This document shows, one piece after another, positions 19,859-26,981 of a stretch of 26,981 nucleotides of DNA. Both the position numbers and the translations under genes were made by a program. The notes under the pieces were generated by a model that worked only from the letters and a program-made list of their open reading frames with translations, did no database searches and was not told the DNA's origin. Source of the stretch: Didymodactylos carnosus. Lineage: Eukaryota; Rotifera; Eurotatoria; Philodinida; Philodinidae. Numbering within the stretch: the first letter of the stretch is position 1; each line of letters opens with the position of its first letter. The stretch lies in the NCBI GenBank assembly GCA_905250885.1, contig CAJNOQ010002002.1:1-26981 (forward strand). Reading direction: 5' to 3'.

Positions 19859-20074
19859 GTAAAATAGAAGAATGGTTATCCACGATCCAAGCAGTTTACT
19901 TTATTTTGAGACGTTTAGTCAACTATGATGACATCATCAGTCAAAAGAATTTCGTATAATATACAGCCGTTTGTACATTTACTACTAAACATTTATCTTA
20001 GGCTGTATATTATATGAAATTCTTTTGACTGATGATGTCATCATAGTTGGCGTGGACACTCATTCTTCTATTTA
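19859..20074. mobile_element. Inverted pair of Penelope-type pLTR remnants
   Basis: The arms 19859-19968 and 20001-20074 are inverted copies around a 32-bp spacer. The inner 48 bp match almost exactly (AACTATGATGACATCATCAG and onward), and the outer ends share AATAGAAGAATG. The right arm lacks about 35 bp present on the left. Read on the minus strand, the left arm shows CTGATGA, a GUCA/UGAC hairpin, TAAA and CGTC, a hammerhead-like layout as in the element at 10381-11913 but of a different sequence family. No coding region remains between the arms. Confidence 0.55.
19910..19940 (-). ncRNA. Degenerate hammerhead-like motif
   Basis: On the minus strand CTGATGA (19940-19934) is followed by a GTCA...TGAC stem with a 7-nt loop, then TAAA (19917-19914) where a hammerhead has GAAA, then CGTC. 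The changed base corresponds to the catalytic general-base guanine, so this copy should be inactive. In the right arm the same site is removed by deletion. Confidence 0.4.
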
Positions 20075-20222
20075 CACCAAATTTTTTCATCGAAAAAAAT
20101 AAAAAATCACTCAGTTAGCTAAATCGGAATATCGACAGCTGGATTTCGCCATCGGAATTTCGGCATTGTTGCTTTTGCTCAATATTTTCGTCGAAAGTCC
20201 ATCTGATTTTCGACATTGCCGA

Positions 20223-20671
20223 TAGGGGTGTTTACTATTACTGTTACCAGTAATACAAATACCGTATATGTTACTGTTACTGGTAACAGTAATCTTCCCT
20301 GTATTCCTGTTACTAGTAACAGTAATATTCATAAAATTAGTATTACTTTTCAGTAAAGTAATACACGAAAAAAAATTCAGTAGGGAGACCACAATCAACA
20401 CGAAACCACCATATCACCAGATTTCGCTAGTGTTCATTATCTCTGGTGACATCTAGTAATATGATGCTTTCGTGTTGATTGTCACGCCCCCTATTAAATT
20501 TTTTTTTTTCTTGTATTACTTTACTGAAAAGTAATACTAATTTTATGAATATTACTGTTACTGGTAATCGAAATACTGTTCAGTATTACTGTTACTAGTA
20601 ACAGGAATACCTTTCAGTATTACTTTCCGCGGTAATGTAATACATGAGCAATAGTAATACTGCCACGCCTA
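20223..20671. mobile_element. hAT-like palindromic MITE with 8-bp target duplications
   Basis: The termini read TAGGGGTG and CACGCCTA, which are inverted and fit the hAT terminal style. The flanks ATTGCCGA (20215-20222) and ATTGTCGA (20672-20679) match at seven of eight bases, as expected for a hAT 8-bp target duplication. The arms (20223-20405 and 20468-20671) pair over most of their length. They are built from repeated GTAATA/TTACTGTTAC motifs, and the central loop holds a further TCACCAGA/TCTGGTGA hairpin. There is no coding capacity. It inserted into the composite element described for 19257-21268. Confidence 0.75.
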
Positions 20672-21049
20672 ATTGTCGAATTTCCGGTACTTTTGCGACT
20701 ATTGTCTTAAGTCCTTGTAATTCTGATAATTGTCGAAAATCCATTTTTGCGGTAGTACACTTTAAATCTTAAGAAATTGGAAAAGAAGTTCATATGATGA
20801 AAGAAGTGGAATTTTTACAATATCAAACATTTTGCCGAGCAACATGAATATGCTACACGGAATCAGTGAACTGCAGTCTTCTTCTAATAATTCACAAATG
20901 AAAATAAAATGACAAAGTAAGACTTTTCTTTTCTCGTTTTCAAATACAGATCCTACAGAGGAGCCAAAAAAAAATAGAGTTTCTGTATCTCACAGAAACT
21001 AAACTGGGACAAATAAAAAATTACACAAATTACAAGAATACACAGGCTG

Positions 21050-21268
21050 AATTAATTACTGATACTTTAATTTTAACATTAAACAAATTATCAATCTCCT
21101 GAGCAAATAATTAGTTAACTGAGCAAACATAACAGTTAACCAACATTAAATTTTACACTGACAGTTTGATTTGTTTACTGATAATTTATATTTAATACTG
21201 AGCAAATTATACTGAACGTTTACGAAAAAATACTGAGCACTTAATTTGTTCTCATTAATAAATATGAC
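21050..21268 (-). repeat. Right-hand inverted motif array
   Basis: TACTGAG-like motifs occur near 21061, 21102, 21119, 21157, 21179, 21200, 21212 and 21233. They are the reverse complement of the CTCAGTA-like motifs at about 19310-19450. Several are followed by CAAATTA or CAAATAA. The array is degenerate and not a clean tandem repeat. Confidence 0.45.
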
Positions 21269-22590
21269 TCATTTGAACCATAAACTTGTGGATAATATTA
21301 AGAATAGCAATCTGGTGCGTTTTTTGTACTTGTTCTAGTTCCTGCCATTTTGATACTTCACTGATAACACTTTCTACTACTGAAAAAGAGATGCTAACAC
21401 TGTATTCGTTATCAGCTATGTGTATGTGTGATATTTAATCCTAGAACTGCCAGCCCGAGTCATGTTTTACGCTGGTCTTGAAAACATGAAAATAAAATGA
21501 AAATATTTTGTTATTTCTTTAACTTATGCTAGTTTTTCTAGGATCCCTTTATTTAATGTAATGAACGTTCTAATAAAATAAAAAGGTCGGCTTCATCTCT
21601 TCATACAAAAAACTAGATAGGCGTGCAAAATTATTCAGGAACCTTTTACAGGAGACGTCCAAGACCTCCATACTAGATAGACTTTTGACTTCAACCTCGA
21701 TCAAGCACCATTCTCATACTAGGTTTTAATGCTGAATCTCAAAAAAATACTTTCCTAAGGTTAGACGAATGAAAAAGAAAATAGCTTGCATCTTTTTGAA
21801 ACTGAAGGCTTTTTCGAAATTTTAGATCCTTCTAGTATTTTGAAGATTTTCATTCAGAAACTAATTTTTCAAAGCTAAAACGTAGATATTCTTGATCAGT
21901 TCTTCGAGCTCTATCCTTATTTACTTGCATAGAAAATTGCAGTAAACCGTTAATCCGTTTACATATTTTGAGAAAGTTAGTCTTCTACTTCAATTTATGA
22001 AACAAATGGCAGACTGGAAAATCCCAAATCGAACTGAAAAGTTTCATGTCTTCCCTCCATGGCTCATGATAGTACACTTAATATACTCCAACAATATCAT
22101 AGGGGAGAAAAATTAACGAGAGAATCGTCCTTCAAAACGTATAGTTCGCTGATTTGGGCTCTCACAGCATGATCTACTGAAAATGAACAAAAACATTTTT
22201 GGAGCTCGCGATTGTCTGAATTTGTGGTAGACACTATCTAGAATTTATGGTAAAGCTGATTAGTCAAAGTCATATGTCGTTACGAAGTTACACCTAGTTT
22301 AAGTTAATAGTTTTACAAGATGGTGGAATGTTAATTCTTTGGGGCTTTTCGTAAAAATTGAATATCTGTGCAACACAACAGCTTTAGGACCTCCAGTTTT
22401 CCTCAAAATTCATTTAAATGTTTGCTCTAAATAAATCTCATACTTCGGAAGAAATGTAACGTGATCAATTGAACACATTAGGTCGTAGCTTATCTTTTAT
22501 AGCTCATAAGTTAAGTCCTCGACAATGTAACACTAATGGTATGTAAAATTGTGATGTTGTATTGTGCGTGATGAATATCAGACGACAAAA
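21269..22590. other. Gene-free stretch
   Basis: No coding region, RNA gene or clear repeat was recognised. The composition is AT-rich, with frequent stops in all frames. Confidence 0.5.
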
Positions 22591-22940
22591 ATCGCTAGGA
22601 AGAAGCGATCGCTAAGACGTTGCGGTGTGATCGCGACCAGCTATTGTTTTTCGAATGTTTCTGATTCGCGATCGTAACATTCACGGCATTTTTGTTTCTT
22701 ACGCGCCGCGGTTCGCTAAACAATTCCCATGTCTTCATTCCCGGCAATTTCCGAATGGGATCTCGCAAAATCCCGTCCGGGATCTTATGCGGAATCCCAG
22801 TCGAGAACCATCGAGATATCGCAGGATACCAGTTTTGTAGCGGGAGCCCGCTAAAAATGCTGAGATCGTGTTTCCTTTTTGCTGTCATTCTTTCGTCTTC
22901 TAATTGAACGGTATCAAGGTCGACTCTCACTGATTTTATT
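22591..22940. repeat. GC-richer island with tandem hairpins
   Basis: This block is GC-richer than its surroundings. At 22757-22798 two adjacent hairpins repeat the same design: GGGAT...ATCCC at 22757-22774 and again at 22779-22798. A minus-strand frame (22595-22930) and two plus-strand frames are open across the block, but none resembles a protein I know. I take it as a fragment of a mobile element or of a local repeat; this is uncertain. Confidence 0.3.
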
Positions 22941-23115
22941 AATTGTAGAAATCAAACTTTTGTAATAAACACAAATTTTATTCGAACAGAAAAACGACAA
23001 ATGAATAGCCAACAGAAGTTTTAAAACAGTGTACAAAACAAAAGAAAAAAAAACAGAAGTACGAGATTACATTTGTCTAATAACTACATAATAAATCAGA
23101 TTGTTTACAAATTAT

Positions 23116-23220
23116 TGAAAAAATCATTATTATTATTCATTCCAAAGAAATTTTTATTATTATTTATTATTCAAAAAAAACTATTTTTATTATTTATTAT
23201 TTTAAAAAATGATTACTATT
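23116..23220. repeat. AT-rich minisatellite-like tract
   Basis: Three imperfect units of about 30-35 bp, each a TTATTATT run followed by a poly(A)-like run, lie head to tail. Simple slippage is a sufficient explanation. Confidence 0.5.
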
Positions 23221-23671
23221 TACAAAATTAGTACGAGAGAGGGTGAGAGACGTTTTTAGACTGTTCATCGAGATGTTCTTCCTGATGTTAATGTTGCAAG
23301 ATCTGATGTTGGTATTAAGCGATGTAGTTCTCTTGACAAAACGTTTTTTGTGTCTCGACGTTTGTTCGCGTTTGCGTTGTTTGTGAATAACAATCGCAAA
23401 AACGGATAGAAACTTCGGTTATCGATCACGCTGAATCTTGTGACTATATTCGTTTTCAGATATACTCGCTTTTATCCCGTGTCTTGAAACGGTTAGCAGG
23501 AAAGATTTTATCGTTAAATTCGAAAAAGATCGACTCTTACGACGTTTCGGACTTATTCAACGATGTCTTTCATTCGGTTTAGATAGTATAAGCTTTGTAT
23601 ATATAAGCTCTATTGAGTATAAAATAGTAATATTGACTCTTAGGATAGAAGCAGGAGATCATTGTTCATCA

Positions 23672-23753
23672 GACGAGGTCGCCGAACGGCTAAGGCGATG
23701 GACTGCTAATCCATTTTGCTCTGGGAGCGTGTGTTCGAATCTCATCCTCGTCG
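23672..23753 (+). tRNA. tRNA-Ser(GCT)
   Basis: The acceptor stem GACGAGG/CCTCGTC is perfect and is followed by the serine discriminator G. The D arm has GCC/GGC. The anticodon stem ATGGA/TCCAT encloses CTGCTAA, with anticodon GCT at 23705-23707, and there is no intron. A long variable arm (GCTC/GAGC) fits a class II serine tRNA. The T loop is TTCGAAT. The T stem has one U-U mismatch where metazoan relatives have G-C, which also alters box B. The gene may still work, but it could be a recent pseudogene. CCA is not encoded, as normal in eukaryotes. Confidence 0.92.
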
Positions 23754-23761
23754 TGGGTTTC

Positions 23762-23766
23762 TTTTT
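23762..23766 (+). terminator. RNA polymerase III terminator
   Basis: A TTTTT run begins nine bases after the tRNA discriminator, the normal position for Pol III termination. Confidence 0.7.
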
Positions 23767-24746
23767 CTCCTTTGTTGAACTCAACTATGTTAACTGCGGA
23801 ATCAAACTTGAGAAAAAGGACTATAAAAGAAAGTTTAGTTATGGACGTATACAACGACAGAAAGAAAATGCGTTTGACAAAAAAGGTTTTCTTCTTAAAA
23901 TATGTTGACGTGTCATTTATTGTATAATTCATCGATCAGTTTTCATTGTTTATTTTTTACAATAGAGTACCTGCTAGAATTTTGAAAACTACTAAAATAT
24001 TTAAGAGTGTCCAGTGATTAAATTTGAATGTTAGAATAATGATTACATCTCGACAAAGTCATTCATTCATCTATTTCAGATATTGAAAACGTTAAAATTA
24101 TAGTTTACTACAGATGACAAAAGTTGTCAAAAAGTAGTTGATACTAAATTCATCTATTTACAAAAGATCATTTTATCTTTCTATTAGTTACGTTTTGATG
24201 AGCAAGGAGAATTCATCATCCTATCGCTAACTCTCTAGCTTGAAGCCAGAACAAAATAGATATTGGATTCGACCAAAGTATATAATAAAAGTATGTACGA
24301 CAAGGAATTTTAAATACTGTCGTGCATTTTTTCACCATACTAAAAACTTATGGTTGAAATTACACCCGAGCTGAGTTTAGGTCTGCTTTTTCTGCAGATA
24401 CTTGTTTAATAACCACATTAAAATACTAGACATGCTGCATGAGAAAGCCCCAAACCGGATTTAAAACGAAAAGGAGAAGAATGCAACAGTTGTCCGTCTT
24501 AATGCTATGTTTTATCGTAACATTTTCGTACATTATAACATATACAATTAGCTGTTGTTTGAATAACATTTATATTGTGTACTTCGATACGCGCTGGTAT
24601 TTTCTTTCCTTGAATAAATAAAGTTTAAATCAACACTGTTATGTAAAATATTCATCGATGCGAGAAAAATTGAAAAGTTAAAAGTTTTAATTGAAAATAA
24701 AGGATACCTCAGGTTAAATTTGTTTCAACCCCAAGTTTGTATATTA
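23767..24746. other. Gene-free stretch after the tRNA
   Basis: No recognisable gene. Short frames such as 24439-24621 (+) have no supporting features. Confidence 0.5.
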
Positions 24747-24894
24747 ATCATCTATTGTCGTACTTGATCACTGTACTTGATCGTTTCTACTATCGCAATG
24801 ATAACAGTATTCGAAGCAGAGGCGTATGCTCGCAGTGTAATATTTAGTAAATTGATTACGTAGATGTTTCACATCTATCAGATCTTCATTCAGC
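24747..24894 (-). repeat. Left copy of a diverged inverted repeat
   Basis: The reverse complement of this stretch aligns with 25450-25582, for example around CACTGCGAGC and the AAACATCTACG end. The minus-strand translation contains QFTKYYTASIRLCF, and the other copy on its plus strand contains EFTKYDTASVHLCF. This suggests that the repeat descends from coding DNA I cannot identify. Identity is roughly three quarters by eye. Confidence 0.5.
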
Positions 24895-24940
24895 AAAATT
24901 GCACGAAAAGTGGAAACGGGCACAGGATTTAATATGTCAA

Positions 24941-25116
24941 TTAGTGTACATATTTTTTGCGGCATGAGAGAAACTGAGAGACAAACACGAGAAGAAAATA
25001 TGCATTTTCGAGGCCGCTAGAAAACCGACGTCACTGGGTCCAACGGCCAAGGCACATATTTTCTTTCTCGTGTTTTTCTCTCAGTTTCTCTCACACCGTA
25101 AAAATATGTACACTAA
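24941..25116. mobile_element. 176-bp MITE with about 60-bp terminal inverted repeats
   Basis: TTAGTGTACATATTTTTTGC at the left is matched by the inverted GTAAAAATATGTACACTAA at the right. The pairing continues through TGAGAGAAACTGAGAGA and ACACGAGAA to near the centre (GGCCG/CGGCC), leaving a loop of about 25 bp. It has no coding capacity. The target duplication is unclear (CAA before, CG after). It lies between the two inverted copies at 24747-24894 and 25450-25582. Confidence 0.7.
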
Positions 25117-25449
25117 CGTATGAAAGCGTTTTTTTTCTTATGTTGACACGTATATTGTTTTTTTTGTAAGAGCAGCAAGTAACCGGTTTTACATCTCTTT
25201 GTAATAAATTTATTATTTAAGCCTGGCAATCGTGTTTTCTGAATTTCTTCTTGCCATAAACAATATATACATAGCAACTGCCGTTTCTCTTTTAGAAAAC
25301 GACATATGCGCTTTATCAAAATGAGCTGTTTTCTAACTTACCATTTTTGCATTTGATTATAGCTTGAGAGTTCATATGGAAAGAAAAATGGTTTAATGCA
25401 GCTCGTGACACGAGCTGAACTATTTTCTTTTTTAACAAGGATTTCGCTT
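25117..25449. other. Gene-free spacer with a short hairpin
   Basis: Nothing recognisable apart from a perfect 8-bp hairpin, CAGCTCGT/ACGAGCTG with a 3-nt loop, at 25399-25417. Confidence 0.5.
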
Positions 25450-25582
25450 AGCAAGAATATGAACATCTACAAAACATCTACGCCTAACGAATTTACCAAA
25501 TATGACACTGCGAGCGTACACCTCTGTTTCCAAATTCTGTCATCATTGCTAAAGTAGAATCGTAAGTACGACAGTAGATGAT
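25450..25582 (+). repeat. Right copy of a diverged inverted repeat
   Basis: Inverted partner of 24747-24894. Its plus-strand reading NEFTKYDTASVHLCF ends at a TAG nine codons later, so this copy is not a functional coding exon as it stands. Confidence 0.5.
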
Positions 25583-26688
25583 CAGAGAATAGAATTACCA
25601 ATTATTATGATCCTTTTAGGAAAGATGAGAACACAGAATCACAGAAGATGTTGCACCCTATGTATGCGAGAAAAGGCTTCAACATAAAATACCTATCGAA
25701 GCTGGATAGCGATAATTTTGAACTCATATTTTTCAGATTAACTACTTCAACGAAACTGCAGTTCTTGCTAATAGCGACCGACTGATTGTGACATAAATTT
25801 TATAAATTTCCTGAACATGACTAATATCTTTTATGTCAAGTACATAAACATTTAATGCTTTTATTTTATTTGGAGACACAAATGCTTACTGTGCTGATTG
25901 GTGCGCCAAATGTAATCTTATCAGTAATATGGGTTCCACTGACCTAGCTGATTATCGAAAGGTGAAACTCTGTGACTCGATTTCCCTTTTCACTTACTTA
26001 GAAGCTGAACTGTTATATCTGACGCCTGTTTGGATGGAATGATTGTGAATAACCTATGTTTAATTTCTATAGCTTCCTCTTGACACACCCGTCGAGTGTC
26101 AATAACCATTGTGAAAATTTTATTTTGTGAATATAAACATGTTTTGACTTATAAAAAAGATTAAATTTTTTTCCTTTGCTCATGTGAGTGCCACATTAGC
26201 AACAGTGAAGAGAAGGTTCATTGAATCACTTCGAAAAATTCTTTTAATGCATAAAATAAATTTCTGTAGTGTTTCTATCGTAAACAAAACACAATTCAGA
26301 AAGAAAAACACCGGGTTGTTTAAGTAATATAATGATTCGCTTTGTCTAGTTCTTCAAATTCTAAACGACTTCATGAACCAACAAACAAACGTATGCATAT
26401 ACAAAATCTTAATTTATCTAATCGATCGTCTTAGTGTATTTGGGACTGGGACTTTTTTAAACACTTGGCTTTTCACTTCTTATGAAATTCATCTAATTTG
26501 GAAAAGGAATGCTATCCTACAGGTGACTTCTTAGGCTCCTTTTTATAAACTTTTCACTTCTAATCCAAAGAATCTTTTCAAATACTATAGTTTTCAGTTT
26601 TCAAAAACTACAGGTCGTGAATCAATGCTTTCAATGACAAGCTACCTGAGACAGTTTTTTCGAATATTTGTAATTTAATTTGAGGCGA
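25583..26688. other. Mostly gene-free stretch with one protein-like open frame
   Basis: No established gene. One plus-strand frame without a start codon runs from about 25847 to a TGA at 26040-26042, about 64 codons. It contains CADWCAKC, which loosely recalls the WCxxC site of thioredoxin-fold proteins. There is no supporting fold, and the resemblance may be chance. Confidence 0.3.
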
Positions 26689-26981
26689 TCAAAAAAAGCT
26701 TGCATCACTTATTACGAAAACTTGGGAACCGAAAAGATGAGCACGGGAAAGTTGAGCAGTAAGAAATATGGGCACTAGGAAAATTGGGCACGAGGAAAGT
26801 TGAGCAGGAGGAAACTTGAGCACGAGAAAGTTGAGCACTTGAGCACAAGTTGAGCGTTTAATATTATCACGTGATGGTAAACGAGCTAATGCTTCGTCCG
26901 ACATTCCGATACAACAATGTGTTATAATTAAATCAGGTGTTTCCTGTGTATTCATTGTACGATACCAAAGATCTTCATTAA
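26689..26981 (-). CDS. Right-edge gene fragment resembling FLYWCH/MULE-related proteins
   Basis: The minus-strand frame is open to the window edge, so its beginning lies outside; the ATG at 26953-26955 is probably internal. From the edge it reads NEDLWYRT, then TPDLIITHCCIGMSDEALARL and PSRDNIKR. That resembles the segment just downstream of FLYWCH-type zinc fingers in MULE-related proteins (a TPxxII, LSxxxxAxLP, xxIxR pattern). This is recognised by pattern only. After IKR the sequence enters a 16-bp minisatellite and becomes a low-complexity PAQLS/PIFL repeat to a stop at 26689. The conserved gene therefore seems to be broken by the minisatellite, or to splice out before it. Confidence 0.4.
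   Translation of the reverse strand, partial: NEDLWYRTMNTQETPDLIITHCCIGMSDEALARLPSRDNIKRSTCAQVLNFLVLKFPPAQLSSCPIFLVPIFLTAQLSRAHLFGSQVFVISDASFF
26733..26856 (+). repeat. 16-bp minisatellite, about seven to eight copies
   Basis: The units follow AAAGTTGAGCACGAGG with substitutions. They begin at 26733, 26748, 26764, 26780, 26796, 26812 and 26827, and shortened units end at 26856. Most units are 15-16 bp, which is not a multiple of three, so the minus-strand peptide repeats with a longer period. Confidence 0.85.

Larger units (their letters stand above)
19257..21268. mobile_element. Composite transposon bounded by inverted motif arrays
   Basis: The left end (about 19257-19460) and the reverse complement of the right end (about 21050-21268) share CATTTATTAAT-like outer sequence followed by GCTtacTATTTT/GCTcagTATTTT. 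Both then carry a loose array of CTCAGTA/CTTAGTA/CTAAGTA motifs about 15-40 bp apart, pointing inward. Inside are a broken gene (19483-19773), a Penelope pLTR remnant pair (19859-20074) and a hAT-like MITE (20223-20671). The layout suggests an old DNA transposon with long degenerate inverted repeats that later received other insertions. No target duplication was seen, and the superfamily is unknown. Confidence 0.45.

Noticed and set aside
22595-22930. 111-codon minus-strand frame
   Set aside because: Three frames are open across a GC-richer block with internal repeats, and none resembles a known protein.
23633-23932. Open frames on both strands across the tRNA
   Set aside because: They simply read through the tRNA-Ser gene, and the translations are meaningless.
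1-26981. CRISPR arrays or bacterial operons
   Set aside because: No regularly spaced direct repeats, no Shine-Dalgarno-led gene strings. Introns, poly(A) signals and eukaryotic transposons point to a metazoan genome.

Overview
The window looks like AT-rich nuclear DNA from a metazoan, most probably a rotifer and plausibly a bdelloid. This is inference from four things: an intron-poor family A-like GPCR of a type common in rotifers, a Penelope-like retroelement encoding RT plus GIY-YIG, dense MITE and transposon debris, and long non-coding stretches between few genes. There are no operons, bacterial signals or CRISPR arrays.

Layout. 1-2400 is non-coding, with one hairpin and a probable 5'-UTR splice acceptor. 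A seven-helix receptor lies at 2418-3407 (+). 3411-8730 holds no recognisable gene. 8732-9622 is a dispersed repeat interrupted by a 565-bp long-TIR MITE; an uninterrupted copy of the same repeat at 18620-18946 shows the empty site. 10381-11913 is a Penelope-like element with head-to-head pLTR arms, hammerhead-like motifs and 12-bp flanking direct repeats. Its RT is cut at the 5' end and appears to carry an in-frame internal deletion. 12536-13555 (-) is a frameshifted LINE remnant.

The main gene is a two-exon gene (14038-14607 joined to 15527-17980). It encodes about 1007 aa: a disordered N-terminus, a complete SLC14-type urea transporter, and a long C-terminal array of glutaminase/asparaginase-type ankyrin modules. 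I know of no such architecture in vertebrate SLC14 proteins. It is the most interesting protein in the window.

19257-21268 reads as a composite transposon bounded by inverted arrays of a CTCAGTA-like motif. Inside it are a broken gene (19483-19773, -), an inverted pair of Penelope pLTR remnants, and a hAT-like palindromic MITE with 8-bp target duplications. 23672-23753 is tRNA-Ser(GCT). 24747-25582 is a diverged inverted-repeat pair flanking a 176-bp MITE. The right edge cuts a minus-strand gene fragment resembling the region downstream of FLYWCH zinc fingers in MULE-related proteins, which runs into a 16-bp minisatellite.

The cellular genes (receptor, urea transporter, tRNA) show no sign of working together. 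Most of the structure in the window is nested, mostly dead, mobile DNA.
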